Source: Syntrophobacter sp963666995 (GTDB taxonomy: Bacteria; Desulfobacterota; Syntrophobacteria; Syntrophobacterales; Syntrophobacteraceae). Taken from it: 64,000 nt of DNA. Within the stretch, counting starts at the first letter, position 1. The number at the start of each line of letters is the position of its first letter. The position numbers and the translations under genes were made by a program. The stretch spans positions 2,790,001-2,854,000 of the forward strand of contig OY762941.1 in assembly GCA_963666995.1 (NCBI GenBank), written 5' to 3'. This document shows positions 1-8,862 of this stretch, one piece after another. A model generated the notes under the pieces. It was not told the DNA's origin. It worked only from the letters and a program-made list of their open reading frames with translations, and ran no database searches.

Positions 1-2
1 TA

Positions 3-293
3 AACCTGTATCTCAATGCGCTGCAGGCCATGGAGAATGGAGGGACGCTGAAAATAGGCGCCTGTCAAAAAGCCGGCCGGGTGATACTCAGTATTACAGA
101 CTCCGGAATCGGCATCCCGGCCGAGCATCTGCCGCATGTTTTTGACCCGTATTTCACGACGAAGCCCGGAGGCGTCGGCCTCGGGCTGGCAAACGTCCAC
201 AAGATAGTTGAGGCTCACGGGGGAGAAATCGAAGTGGTCAGTGTGCCGGGGCAGGAGACGAGTTTCATCGTTTCTCTTCCCGCCGGAACATAA
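3..293 (+). CDS. Sensor histidine kinase, C-terminal ATPase domain (partial)
   Basis: Only the last 96 codons of a two-component kinase lie in the window; the gene enters from the left edge and ends with TAA. The visible part is a GHKL ATP-binding domain: an N-box beginning NLYLNALQAM, the G1 box DSGIGIP, the F-box region FDPYFTTK and the G2 box GVGLGLA. By family knowledge this domain binds ATP and phosphorylates a histidine in the upstream dimerisation domain. The sensor part, the phospho-acceptor and the partner regulator are outside the window, so the stimulus is unknown. The TTKPGG variant of the F/G2 segment is typical of NtrB/PAS-type kinases. Confidence 0.9.
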   Translation, partial: NLYLNALQAMENGGTLKIGACQKAGRVILSITDSGIGIPAEHLPHVFDPYFTTKPGGVGLGLANVHKIVEAHGGEIEVVSVPGQETSFIVSLPAGT

Positions 294-361
294 ACGACGC
301 CTCATTGGGGGGGGGGGACGACTCCCGGTTTGTGACTCGTGAGACCCGAATCACAAGCCGC

Positions 362-397
362 AAAAACGAAGCAGGCACCCGCGAAGGTGCCTGCTTC
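362..397 (-). terminator. Rho-independent terminator of the small minus-strand gene
   Basis: A perfect 12-bp inverted repeat (GAAGCAGGCACC at 368-379, its complement at 386-397) with a 6-nt loop is followed, on the minus strand, by five T residues (362-366). It starts at the stop codon of the gene at 397-630, which is what an intrinsic terminator for that gene would look like. On the plus strand there is no T-run, so it should act mainly for minus-strand transcripts. Confidence 0.7.
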
Positions 398-630
398 TAT
401 GCCTGCTTCGTGTTTCCCGATGCCTTCTGGTAATACTGGCGCCGCCTCGACCGCCGCGGCGGTCTCGGCTGAAGAAAGTCTACGCGAATGTATTCATGCT
501 TGTTCACAAACGAAACGAAAACCCGGTCAATATTCAATTCCTTTTGCACTACCGCTCGTATGATGTCTGGATCCGAATACTTGCTGATACCGTGTTTGCG
601 ATAATCGTCCGTTTTGATGTAAAGAGACAT
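397..630 (-). CDS. Small basic protein of unknown function
   Basis: Encodes 77 residues. I do not recognise the family. It begins MSLYIKTDDYRKHGISKY and ends in a basic, arginine-rich tail (RPPRRSRRRQYYQK), which would fit nucleic-acid or membrane-surface binding, but that is inference. Support for a real gene: a GGGGAGAG ribosome-binding sequence about 11 nt upstream of ATG, an intrinsic terminator placed exactly at the stop codon, and no larger competing frame on either strand. It is monocistronic, convergent with the kinase at the left edge and divergent from recD2. Confidence 0.55.
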   Translation of the reverse strand: MSLYIKTDDYRKHGISKYSDPDIIRAVVQKELNIDRVFVSFVNKHEYIRVDFLQPRPPRRSRRRQYYQKASGNTKQA

Positions 631-867
631 CAGGCAGCTCTCCCCTATGAATTTGAATTTTCAGTCCTTCATGCTTAACGCAATCAGGGGCCGCGATTCC
701 CCGCATTAAAATGCCCGGCGCGTCTGCTCGGAACAGCGTAGTTCCCTGCACCATGCAAACTGCATACCCGACCGCAGCCACGACCATATATTAACATGCG
801 GCCCGGGATTGTCAAAAAGATATTAGTCTCTCGCCAACAATGATAAACTTCGCAAAACCGTGATCGC

Positions 868-3102
868 ATGGAAATTAATGACGAACTTCAAAAAGATGCA
901 AAAATGCCCGAACGGATCAAGGGACTCGTTGAACGGATAACCTACAGCAGTGAGGAGGACGGGTACTACGTCCTCAAGGTCAAGGTCCCCGGCAGGAGGG
1001 AACTTGTGACCGTCACGGGTAATTTTGCGTCGGTCGCTCCCGGAGAAGTTCTTTCGATGGAAGGCGCCTGGGGCTCTCACGCACGGTTCGGCGAGCAGTT
1101 TAAGGTGGAGAAGTACGAAACGGAGGCCCCTTCCACCGTCATCGGGATTCGGAAGTATCTCGGTTCCGGGCTGATCAGGGGAATCGGCCGCAAGATGGCC
1201 GACAGGATCGTCGATCGGTTCGGGGCGGACACTCTTGACGTGATCGAACGGGAACCGAAGCGGTTAAAGGAAGTCGACGGCATCGGGTCGTACCGCCTGG
1301 AACAGATATGCATGGCATGGGAAGATCAGAAGGACATCAGGGAAGTCATGGTGTTTCTGAGAAGTCATGGGGTGAGCGCTGCTTATGCCACCCGAATATT
1401 CAAACACTATGGCGGAAATTCACTCGAAATTGTCAGTGAAAATCCATATCGGCTGGCGATGGATGTGACGGGCATAGGTTTTCTCACCGCCGACAGGGTA
1501 GCACAGAGCCTCGGATTTGCAGTCGATTCTCCACTGAGAGCGGAAGCCGGAATACTCCACGTACTGTATGAAAGTTCGGAAGACGGCCACGTGTGCGCAC
1601 CCTGCGAATGGCTGCTGGACCGGTGCAACGAACTCCTCGAGATTCCTTCCGAAGTGCTGGAAGGGGCCCTCGGCCGCCTGGTATCCGACCAGCGCGTTGT
1701 CAAGGAATCCCTGCCCCCCGAAATTGCCGCGGACTTCGGCGGTTCCCAGGCTGTTTATCTGCGGGGCTATCATATCGCGGAAACTCAGGTTGCCCAGCGC
1801 CTCACCTATCTGCAGGGGTTCAAGCCCCTTCAGATGAAAGTCGATCCCGATGCGGCTGTCGGGTGGCTCAAGGAGAAACTCCCTTTCAAGATGGCCCCTC
1901 AGCAGGAAGAGGCGGTGAAAAGGTCCGTCACCGACAAGATGCTCGTCATCACCGGCGGACCCGGAACGGGGAAAACCACGCTGGTTCGCGCCATCCTCGC
2001 GATCTACCGGCGCATGAACGCCAGGGTGAGCCTTGCCGCGCCGACGGGTAGGGCCGCGAAGAGGCTCAATGAAACAACCGGTCATCCTGCCGCCACTCTG
2101 CACAGGCTGCTGGAATACAGTCCGCAGGTTGGAGGCTTCCTCCGCAACGAAATGAAGCCCCTTTCCGCCGACCTCATTATTGTCGATGAGGCGTCCATGC
2201 TGGACATTCTGCTCATACATCATCTTTTGAAAGCTGTGCCGGGCCATGCGAGCCTCGTGCTCGTGGGGGATTCGGACCAGCTCCCGTCCGTCGGCCCGGG
2301 AAACGTCCTGAGGGATATCATCGATTCGGAGCGGTTTCCGGTTGTGAGGCTGAACCAAATCTTTCGTCAGGCCGGTCAAAGCCGCATCGTCATCAACGCG
2401 CACCTCGTCCAGCAGGGGAAGTTCCCGCTGATGAGGACCGAAAACGAAGGGCTGCAGGATTTTTATTTCATCGAAAAGGATGATCCGGAGGAAGTTTCCC
2501 GGATCATCCTGAAGCTCTGTTCCGAACGCATTCCGGCCAGGTTCGGGTTCGACCCCGTGGAAGATATCCAGGTGCTGAGCCCCATGCACAAGGGGATTAT
2601 CGGGGCGCAGAAGCTGAACGCTTCCCTTCAGGCCGCACTCAACCCGCAGACCCAGTCGATCCAGAGGGGGGACCGATTCTTCAAGCTAAACGACAAAGTC
2701 ATGCAGATCAGGAACAACTACGACAAGGACGTGTTCAACGGCGACCTCGGACGGATCAGAAAGATCAACATCGAAGACCAGGAAATCCAGGTGGAAATCG
2801 ACGGCCGGATGGTTGCTTACGACTTCTCGGAACTCGATGAACTGGCCCTGGCTTATGCGGTGAGCATCCACAAGGCCCAGGGCAGCGAATACCCGGCGGT
2901 GGTATTCCCCCTGCTGACCCAGCATTTCATGATGCTCCAGCGCAATCTCCTCTATACGGCCATCACGAGGGCGAGAAAGTTGGTTGTCATCGTGGGGAGC
3001 AAGCGGGCGCTGGCCATCGCGATCAGGAACAACGAGGTGCACCGCAGATTCACTCTGCTGAAGGAACGCCTTCGGGGACAAGCGGGCGTCCCTGTGCGAT
3101 GA
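868..3102 (+). CDS. recD2: RecD2-type (RecD/TraA family) DNA helicase
   Basis: A 744-residue superfamily 1B 5'-3' helicase, the size of stand-alone RecD2 proteins (about 700-800). The N-terminal ~90 residues resemble the OB-like domain of RecD2; residues ~90-200 contain helix-hairpin-helix repeats (for example VDGIGSYRL). Walker A is GGPGTGKTT at 363-371 and Walker B VDEAS with D440/E441; the UvrD-like C-terminal domain carries AVSIHKAQGSEYP and LLYTAITRARKLV. No recB or recC neighbours are visible, which fits RecD2, a DNA-repair helicase acting without RecBC. The start could also be the ATG at 904, since the first 12 residues are not conserved-looking. Monocistronic. Confidence 0.95.
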   Translation: MEINDELQKDAKMPERIKGLVERITYSSEEDGYYVLKVKVPGRRELVTVTGNFASVAPGEVLSMEGAWGSHARFGEQFKVEKYETEAPSTVIGIRKYLGSGLIRGIGRKMADRIVDRFGADTLDVIEREPKRLKEVDGIGSYRLEQICMAWEDQKDIREVMVFLRSHGVSAAYATRIFKHYGGNSLEIVSENPYRLAMDVTGIGFLTADRVAQSLGFAVDSPLRAEAGILHVLYESSEDGHVCAPCEWLLDRCNELLEIPSEVLEGALGRLVSDQRVVKESLPPEIAADFGGSQAVYLRGYHIAETQVAQRLTYLQGFKPLQMKVDPDAAVGWLKEKLPFKMAPQQEEAVKRSVTDKMLVITGGPGTGKTTLVRAILAIYRRMNARVSLAAPTGRAAKRLNETTGHPAATLHRLLEYSPQVGGFLRNEMKPLSADLIIVDEASMLDILLIHHLLKAVPGHASLVLVGDSDQLPSVGPGNVLRDIIDSERFPVVRLNQIFRQAGQSRIVINAHLVQQGKFPLMRTENEGLQDFYFIEKDDPEEVSRIILKLCSERIPARFGFDPVEDIQVLSPMHKGIIGAQKLNASLQAALNPQTQSIQRGDRFFKLNDKVMQIRNNYDKDVFNGDLGRIRKINIEDQEIQVEIDGRMVAYDFSELDELALAYAVSIHKAQGSEYPAVVFPLLTQHFMMLQRNLLYTAITRARKLVVIVGSKRALAIAIRNNEVHRRFTLLKERLRGQAGVPVR

Positions 3103-3318
3103 CCGTGCCGAGCAAGGTTTATTGGGACTGCGGAAGCCTGAATGGGTATCGGCCCACGCGATGTCGCGGATCGGGTTCGGGCCGACAATCAAATGTATTT
3201 TAGTTGACCCGTGAGCTATACTGGTAGCTGGATACTGTCGAATCATTGCCTGATTCTGCAAAGAATGGTCTGCACGGAAAGTGCAAAGCCGGGAACGAAC
3301 AAGCTTCGGATAACATTC

Positions 3319-4293
3319 ATGCAAACCGAAACTATGCAGCACATCAACATTTCCGAGCCTGTCTCGGACGGAGTCCTCGGGCAGCAGCAGGAACTTGCCG
3401 CGCTCATTGAACGATTCACCGATTGTGACGGCACTCATGCCACGGCCATCTCTCCATTGTTCCTGCACCGCCTTTCGGTTCCGGCGGAGCCGGCCCACGG
3501 TCTTTACGCGCCTGCTCTGTGCATCGTCGCCCAAGGCAGAAAGCGGGTGATGCTGGGCGAGGATGAGTATCTGTACGACCCGGCGCACTTCATGGTGGTC
3601 TCCGTCGATCTGCCGGTGGTCGGTCAGGCGATCGAGATGACGCCGGAGGCGCCGTATCTGGGACTGCGGATCGACCTTAGACCGGGGCAAATCGGTGAAC
3701 TGATGATGGAAGCGGGTTTGCCCTCGGCTGCGCACCGGAACACGGAACGGGGCCTGTTTGTCAGCCGGCTCGATTCTGCGTTGCTGGATGCGGTGTTGCG
3801 ACTTCTGCGTCTGCTGGAGAACCCGACGGATATTCCCATATTGGGACCACTCGTGCTGCGCGAAATTCTCTATCGCCTGCTTCTTGGTGAACAGGGCTCG
3901 CGAATGCGACAGATTGCTTTGGCCGACAGCCAGACGCAGCGCATCGCAAAAGCGATTGACTGGCTCAAACAAAACTACGTCCTGCCGGTGCGGATCGAAA
4001 CCATCGCACGTGAAGTGAACATGAGCCCTTCGTCGCTCCATCATCACTTCAAAGCGGTAACCGCCTTGAGTCCGTTGCAGTACCAGAAGCAGTTGCGGCT
4101 TCAGGAAGCACGGCGCCTGATGCTGAGCGAGATGATGGATGCGGCGACGGCCGGCTACCGAGTCGGCTATGAAAGCCCGTCGCAGTTCAGCCGTGAGTAC
4201 AGCCGCCTGTTCGGCGCGCCTCCGCTGCGCGATGTCGCACGGCTCCGAGGCGGTTCCAGGTCCGATCCCGAAGCCGGTCCACGGCACAAATAG
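3319..4293 (+). CDS. AraC-family transcriptional regulator
   Basis: About 324 residues. The N-terminal half (to ~190) matches the AraC_N cupin-like ligand domain, seen in ISPLFLHRLSVPAEPAHGLYAPALC-like spacing and YDPAHFMVVSVDLPV. The C-terminal ~100 residues are the double helix-turn-helix domain, with MSPSSLHHHFKAVT as the first recognition helix and SPSQFSREYSRLFGAPP as the second. It should be a DNA-binding regulator that senses a small molecule. I chose ATG 3319; the open frame extends to a GTG at 3211, and no start has a strong ribosome-binding site. No target operon is adjacent in a way that reveals the ligand: the next gene is trmO, 130 bp downstream. Confidence 0.85.
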   Translation: MQTETMQHINISEPVSDGVLGQQQELAALIERFTDCDGTHATAISPLFLHRLSVPAEPAHGLYAPALCIVAQGRKRVMLGEDEYLYDPAHFMVVSVDLPVVGQAIEMTPEAPYLGLRIDLRPGQIGELMMEAGLPSAAHRNTERGLFVSRLDSALLDAVLRLLRLLENPTDIPILGPLVLREILYRLLLGEQGSRMRQIALADSQTQRIAKAIDWLKQNYVLPVRIETIAREVNMSPSSLHHHFKAVTALSPLQYQKQLRLQEARRLMLSEMMDAATAGYRVGYESPSQFSREYSRLFGAPPLRDVARLRGGSRSDPEAGPRHK

Positions 4294-4424
4294 TGGTCAT
4301 GCGGATGCTGCCTGCAGGCTGAAGCCGGACGATCCGATGGAAGTTGCCGATGCGATGGAAGGTTGAAGGAACGGGGATAGCGGAGGATTTCCCGCCGCAA
4401 TAATCCATTTTGCCGGAGTGAGTG

Positions 4425-4820
4425 ATGGTTGAAGAAATGAGCTTAAGGCCTGTCGGAGTGATTCGGAGCCCGCTTAAGAACTTGGACGATGCGCCGAAAC
4501 AGGGCAGGGAGGGAGGCATCGTGGGGGTGTTGATGGTGGATGAACGCTATCGGGATGCCCTCCAGGGTCTTAAACCGGGTCAGAAGGTGGTGATCCTTTA
4601 CTGGATGCATCTCGCGGACAGGGACCGGCACAAAGTCCATCCGCGCGGAGACAGTGCCCGGCCGCTGAAGGGGGTTTTTGCCACCCGAAGCCCGGACCGG
4701 CCCAATCCGATCGCCCTCGAGGTCGTGGAAGTTATCGAAATCGACGGTACGAATATAAGGGTGCGTGGGCTCGATGCGCTTGACGGCACCCCTTTGCTGG
4801 ACATTAAGTCCGACTACTGA
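4425..4820 (+). CDS. trmO: TrmO/TsaA-family tRNA methyltransferase
   Basis: A 131-residue protein of the UPF0066/TsaA family. TrmO uses S-adenosylmethionine to N6-methylate t6A at position 37 of threonine tRNAs, tuning decoding of ACY codons. Visible family features are RPVGVIRSPLK at the N terminus, the central ILYWMHLADRDRHKVHPRG and the signature GVFATRSPDRPNPIALEVV, which lines the SAM site, followed by LDALDGTPLLDIKSD. The start is ATG 4425, with GGAG at 4414-4417; a GTG directly in front of it would add one residue. The length is that of minimal bacterial and archaeal members, without the C-terminal extension of the E. coli protein. Confidence 0.9.
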   Translation: MVEEMSLRPVGVIRSPLKNLDDAPKQGREGGIVGVLMVDERYRDALQGLKPGQKVVILYWMHLADRDRHKVHPRGDSARPLKGVFATRSPDRPNPIALEVVEVIEIDGTNIRVRGLDALDGTPLLDIKSDY

Positions 4821-5168
4821 AAAACAACCGTTTGATCTGCATGGAGAAGGTGAAAATATCCTTTGCGGGGTGGCTTTTTGCGATGGCCGGCGTTAGAATG
4901 AATCGCTTACCGGGTCTCAATGAAATTGTAGTCTCATCCTGACTCGTTGGAAGGCCGGCCCTTCTCCGATGAATACGGGTGAATCGGCCGGAACGCCGCA
5001 GCTCGATTGCTCCGGCCGCGCCACCTTGCGGGAAGGATTCCGGGAGGCTTTCGGACAGACTCCTGATATGCCGGAATCGGAAGGTTTGAGTTCATTCAGA
5101 TGCTCGAAGAATGGGAGTGATCTTCCTGCTCTTTGCTGATCCTGAACCATCGTGCTGAAGGAATGGTC
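4821..5168. other. Intergenic region upstream of moaA
   Basis: About 350 bp with no convincing open frame. It contains short GC-rich inverted segments (for example ATCGGCCGGAACG near 4981 and the CGGGAAGGATTCCGGGAGG stretch near 5030). Molybdenum-cofactor genes often have structured leaders, but I could not fit the Moco riboswitch consensus to this sequence by eye. The distal end carries the moaA ribosome-binding site AAGGA at 5158-5162. Confidence 0.4.
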
Positions 5169-6158
5169 ATGACTTCACCCCCTACCGACTCGTATCAACG
5201 CCGAATCGATTATCTCAGGCTTTCCATCACCGACCGCTGCAATCTGCGCTGCACGTACTGCATGCCTGAAGACGGCGTTCCGAAGCTCGTCCACACCGAT
5301 ATCCTGCGTTACGAAGAGATCCTGCGGTTCGCTCGAATCGTTACTGAAATGGGAATTTCGAAGATCAGGATAACCGGCGGGGAACCGCTGGTCCGGAAGG
5401 ACATCTTTTTCCTGTGTGAAAACATATCGCAGATTCCGGGTCTGACCAGCCTGAGCGTCACCACCAACGGCGTTCTGCTTTCTCAATATGCCAAAACCCT
5501 TTTTCAGTCCGGCATTAAACGCATCAACATCAGCCTCGATACCCTGCAGCCAGGGAAATACGCGGCCATTACGCGCCACGACTGTTTCAACAAAGTCTGG
5601 AACGGCATCAACGCGGCCCGGGAAGCCGGGTTTTCGCCGATAAAGCTCAACACCGTCGTGATGCGTGGCGTGAATGATGATGAAATCGAAGAACTCGGCA
5701 AACTGACCCTCAAATTCCCGTTTCACGTCCGTTTCATCGAATTCATGCCCTTTCAGCAGGCGGATTTCGGTGCGAAATACCTCTCCGGCGACGATATACT
5801 GAAGCGGCTTTCGCGCGTCGCGGAACTCATTCCGGTCGAAAGCAACGATTCAAACGGCCCGGCCATGCATTATCGCTTCTCGGGAGCGCCCGGGAAGATC
5901 GGGATCATCAGCCCGATCTCCCATCATTTCTGTCCCACCTGCAACCGGCTGCGCCTCACTGCGGACGGGAAGCTGCGCACGTGCCTGTTTTCCAGTGATG
6001 AAGCGGATGTGAGAACAGCACTGCGCTGGGGCGCATCCGATGAGTCAATCACTCACCTGATACGGACGGTCATCGCCAGGAAGCCGGAGCGGCACGACCT
6101 TGGCAACAGCATCTTCCGCAAGTGCATCAGCCGGCCGATGTCCACCATCGGTGGATGA
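5169..6158 (+). CDS. moaA: GTP 3',8-cyclase MoaA
   Basis: A 329-residue radical SAM enzyme that converts GTP to 3',8-cyclo-7,8-dihydro-GTP, the first step of molybdopterin synthesis. The N-terminal cluster motif is C24-x3-C28-x2-C31 (DRCNLRCTYCMPEDG), followed by the SAM-binding ITGGEP. The second, GTP-binding 4Fe-4S cluster is C255-x2-C258-x13-C272 (FCPTCNRLR). The chain ends in the Gly-Gly tail (MSTIGG) that activates the first cluster, so the enzyme looks complete. ATG 5169 is preferred because AAGGA (5158-5162) lies 6 nt upstream; an earlier ATG at 5163 abuts that site. No other moa gene is adjacent; moaA is convergent with the ROK kinase, 9 bp apart. Confidence 0.97.
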   Translation: MTSPPTDSYQRRIDYLRLSITDRCNLRCTYCMPEDGVPKLVHTDILRYEEILRFARIVTEMGISKIRITGGEPLVRKDIFFLCENISQIPGLTSLSVTTNGVLLSQYAKTLFQSGIKRINISLDTLQPGKYAAITRHDCFNKVWNGINAAREAGFSPIKLNTVVMRGVNDDEIEELGKLTLKFPFHVRFIEFMPFQQADFGAKYLSGDDILKRLSRVAELIPVESNDSNGPAMHYRFSGAPGKIGIISPISHHFCPTCNRLRLTADGKLRTCLFSSDEADVRTALRWGASDESITHLIRTVIARKPERHDLGNSIFRKCISRPMSTIGG

Positions 6159-6167
6159 GAACCGGAA

Positions 6168-7163
6168 TCAGGATTGCCTTTCGAAACCGTGTGCTCCGCA
6201 CAGCCCCCATGCCAGCGAAGCGGCCCCCAGAAGCGCCGCGTCATCACCGAGTGAACTGTGGAGTATCACGACTTCTTCGGTTTTCAACATGATCGAATGC
6301 TCGGAAATGCTTTTCAGCAGCGGCTCGATGAACTGGTCCCAGCCGGCGCTGACTCCGCCTCCTATGATCGCATGCCGAATTCCGAGGACCGTGAAAAGAT
6401 TGGCCAAAGCCAGGCCAAGCGCCCATCCCATGCGTTCGAAAAGACTCCGCGCAAGGGGGTCTTCGGCTGCTGAAGCGTCATGGACGGCCTCGGCAGTCAA
6501 CCTGCCGGAGCGAAGAAGGCCGCAAAGAGGCCCATCGGCCAACCCGGAATTCGATGCCGCTTCTCCGACTCCTTCCACCAACGCCCTGCCTGAAGCATAG
6601 GCCTCGAGGCAGCCCATCGATCCGCACGCGCACGCGCGGCCTCCCGGAACGACAATCATGTGTCCGATCTCGCCGGTGAACCCGACATTGTCTCCGCCCC
6701 AGAGCCTGCCATTGAGAATGAGACAGCCTCCGACGCCTGTCCCGAGAGTCAGCCCGATCCAGTTCCTGATACCGCGGCCCGCGCCGACCCAGGCTTCTCC
6801 GATACCGAACATGTTGGCGTCATTTTCGAAGGCCACGGGAATCCCGAGAGCGTCCTCGAGTGCGGGCGCAAGAGGAAAACCGGCCATTGCGGGCAGGTTC
6901 GGCGAAAAAAGAACACGGCCCCGGGACGGGTCGATTTTCCCCGCCACTCCCAGCCCCGCGGCGCGAACCGATTTCCCCCGGCATTCGGCGCTTTCGACGA
7001 GAAACCGGCATTCGGAGATCAGCCGTTCGCTCGTCTGCTCCGGCCCGCCCGTGGCCAGGCTTGAAGTCTTCCCCTGCTGCAGGATTTTCCCCGTCCTGTC
7101 GACCAGGGCCGTCCGGAGATGCGTTCCGCCGATGTCTATTCCGATAACGAGATCTTCTTCCAT
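6168..7163 (-). CDS. ROK-family sugar kinase (glucokinase-like)
   Basis: A 331-residue ROK kinase. ATP site: GIDIGGTHLRTAL at residues 8-20 and LTLGTGVGGC near 139-147; the catalytic aspartate is D115 in ENDAN. The zinc motif is intact: H168 of EIGHM and C178-x-C180-x4-C185 of ACACGSMGCLE. Members phosphorylate glucose, N-acetylglucosamine, N-acetylmannosamine or fructose; the EIGHM and ENDAN motifs fit hexokinase-type members, but substrate cannot be assigned. There is no N-terminal helix-turn-helix, so it is an enzyme rather than a ROK repressor. A GAGGTGAA sequence precedes the ATG. Monocistronic and convergent with moaA. Confidence 0.92.
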   Translation of the reverse strand: MEEDLVIGIDIGGTHLRTALVDRTGKILQQGKTSSLATGGPEQTSERLISECRFLVESAECRGKSVRAAGLGVAGKIDPSRGRVLFSPNLPAMAGFPLAPALEDALGIPVAFENDANMFGIGEAWVGAGRGIRNWIGLTLGTGVGGCLILNGRLWGGDNVGFTGEIGHMIVVPGGRACACGSMGCLEAYASGRALVEGVGEAASNSGLADGPLCGLLRSGRLTAEAVHDASAAEDPLARSLFERMGWALGLALANLFTVLGIRHAIIGGGVSAGWDQFIEPLLKSISEHSIMLKTEEVVILHSSLGDDAALLGAASLAWGLCGAHGFERQS

Positions 7164-7373
7164 TTCACCTCAATGTTCCTGATGAGATTGTGAAACGCAC
7201 GCCCGTTCGCGCACGGATCGCTGGGTACCGCAAATCCGGGCCTTCCTCACGACCATCGAATGCCCGGTCGAAACCCTCGCCGGTCCGGGTTTGCAGCAGG
7301 GCCTGGGCTCCAGGGTTCAATTCCCGGCGCCGGACGGCTGCCGCGGTGACGCTGCGTTTATAAAGCAGAGTAC

Positions 7374-7973
7374 TCAGGCGACAAGTCTTTCCGGGACATA
7401 AAACACATAATAACGGGAAAGGATATCGAACTGGGCGTCTGTTTCCGTCTGAATGACCAGGTAAAGCTCCTTCAGGGACCCGGCCCCCGCGATCAGGCTG
7501 TGGAATCGACCGGCGTCGTAAAGCTCGGCCCTGATGGGGAGCAGAAATTCCTGGACGTTACCCCTCCACACAACCTTCAACTCATCGCGCTCTTCCGTAA
7601 TGGTCGAGTAAAAGCGCCGGAGCAGATCGGTTCTCAAGATGGGAGAAGGCGCCTTGATCACACATTCCATCATGCCCGCCAGCCTGTAGACCCGGCGCAT
7701 CAGGACCTGGTCGCTCCGGTGCCGGAACAGCCCCATCAGCGTGTAATGGTATCCGCCGTCGAGGGTGATATGATCCGGAATGAAAGAAATATGCCGGTGG
7801 CCGGGGGTGCGCAACGCTTCGGTGCGGTGCGCCTCCAGTCGACTCGATTCTTCCCGCGAACACATGAAGGCAAAACCGCTCAGCCGGTCTCCCCGACGGA
7901 ATTCAAGGGGACGGGCGGCGATCAGATTGTCTCCACCCCCGCTCTTGTCTCTGAAGTTGATGATATCAGCCAC
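7374..7973 (-). CDS. Conserved-looking protein of unknown function
   Basis: A 199-residue soluble protein that I do not recognise. It starts with GTG (GADIINFRDK-like opening read as Met-Ala-Asp), has no signal peptide or membrane segment, and is rich in Arg and hydrophobic residues with an ordered alpha/beta look, for example ELYLVIQTETDAQFDILSR near the C terminus. No cysteine motif or nucleotide-binding loop is visible. It lies between the ROK kinase (210 bp away) and the CBS-ACT gene (108 bp) on the same strand, but the spacing gives no strong case for one operon. The ribosome-binding site is weak, so the true start could be a little downstream. Confidence 0.6.
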   Translation of the reverse strand: MADIINFRDKSGGGDNLIAARPLEFRRGDRLSGFAFMCSREESSRLEAHRTEALRTPGHRHISFIPDHITLDGGYHYTLMGLFRHRSDQVLMRRVYRLAGMMECVIKAPSPILRTDLLRRFYSTITEERDELKVVWRGNVQEFLLPIRAELYDAGRFHSLIAGAGSLKELYLVIQTETDAQFDILSRYYVFYVPERLVA

Positions 7974-8081
7974 GGCAAACGTCCAGTACAGCCATGCGGG
8001 GAACGGGGCGTATCCGATCCACGCCCTTCACTGAAGGGGGATTCCCGGCGTGCCCCCTGACGAGGCACGCAGCTTGGGCAA

Positions 8082-8753
8082 TCAGCGGGGTAAATAGGGA
8101 GTCAGGTCTTCAACGTATTGTGTGAGCACCTTGTAGCCGGCTTGGGTCAGGACGCCCACCGCCTGTTCGTAAACACTCGTGTTCACCCGCAGGATGACCT
8201 GCCATACTTCCGGATAATTCCTGAGCGGTACGAACAGGACGCTTCGGATATTGATTCCCGCTTGGGCCATCCACTTTCCCACTTCGGCCAGGACCCCGAC
8301 CCGGTCGTTTACGAGGAGCGACATCCGCCTGGAGTCGGCGCTCAGCCCCAGCGCCATGAGGAAGACCTCCATCAGGTCGGTAACCGTGATGATCCCTACG
8401 AGCCGATCGTCCTTGAGAACGGGCAAGGCGCCGATTTTTTTGTCGTGGATGAGAATCGCGGCCTGTTCGATGTCCATGCCGGGCGTCGCTGTGGTCACTT
8501 CGCGTGTCATGATGTGGGCCACGGTCAGTTTCTGCAGGACATAGGTGAGTTCGTGTACGCTGAGTGTGGTGGCGGGGGAAGCCCATGCCTGCTTCAAGTC
8601 CCGGTCCGTAACGATGCCCAGCAGATGCGCTTTCCCATCCGTGACCGGAAGATGCGAGATCCCGTGCTCGTCCATCAGTTCCCGCGCTTTGAATATGGAG
8701 GTTTCCGGGGTTATTGTAAGTAGATTGGTTTTCATGTTCCAGCCAACATACAT
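8082..8753 (-). CDS. CBS-domain pair with C-terminal ACT domain (AcuB-like)
   Basis: A 223-residue protein with two CBS motifs (residues ~10-60, ISHLPVTDGKAHLLGIVTDRDL; ~75-135, IGALPVLKDDRLVGIITVTDL) and an ACT-type domain (~142-215, MSLLVNDRVGVLAEVGKWMAQAGINI). CBS pairs bind adenosyl nucleotides and ACT domains bind amino acids or other small ligands, so this is a likely cytoplasmic ligand sensor; the AcuB proteins of Bacillus and many deltaproteobacteria have this layout. Its output is unknown. The start is set by AAGGAGGGG shortly upstream of ATG 8753. A promoter with tandem TTGACA boxes lies in the intergenic region shared with the divergent gene at 8863. Confidence 0.88.
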   Translation of the reverse strand: MYVGWNMKTNLLTITPETSIFKARELMDEHGISHLPVTDGKAHLLGIVTDRDLKQAWASPATTLSVHELTYVLQKLTVAHIMTREVTTATPGMDIEQAAILIHDKKIGALPVLKDDRLVGIITVTDLMEVFLMALGLSADSRRMSLLVNDRVGVLAEVGKWMAQAGINIRSVLFVPLRNYPEVWQVILRVNTSVYEQAVGVLTQAGYKVLTQYVEDLTPYLPR

Positions 8754-8799
8754 GGTACCCCTCCTTATTTTTTTGTTCCAATCGGAAAGGTGAGTGAAT

Positions 8800-8829
8800 A
8801 GAATAGGAAAACATTCATAAATGTGTCAA
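8800..8829 (-). promoter_or_regulatory. Putative sigma-70 promoter for the CBS-ACT gene
   Basis: On the minus strand TTGACA (8824-8829) and TATTCT (8800-8805) are 18 bp apart, followed about 45 nt later by the start codon. A second TTGACA sits directly upstream (8830-8835). This is pattern matching by eye, not a measured start site. Confidence 0.4.
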
Positions 8830-8862
8830 TGTCAAAGTGTTTTGGGATCAACAAGGAGCATA

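Noticed and set aside
307..317. Run of 11 G residues after the first gene
   Set aside because: Could be a phase-variable tract, but it lies between stop codons in spacer, with no gene or promoter near enough to control.
1420..4287. Long minus-strand open frames (389 and 533 codons) opposite recD2 and the AraC gene
   Set aside because: They lie antisense to genes with strong motifs, show no motif of their own, and are typical GC-rich shadow frames.
4821..5168. Moco riboswitch upstream of moaA
   Set aside because: Position is right, but I could not fit the conserved stems and GNRA-type features by eye. A covariance-model search would decide.
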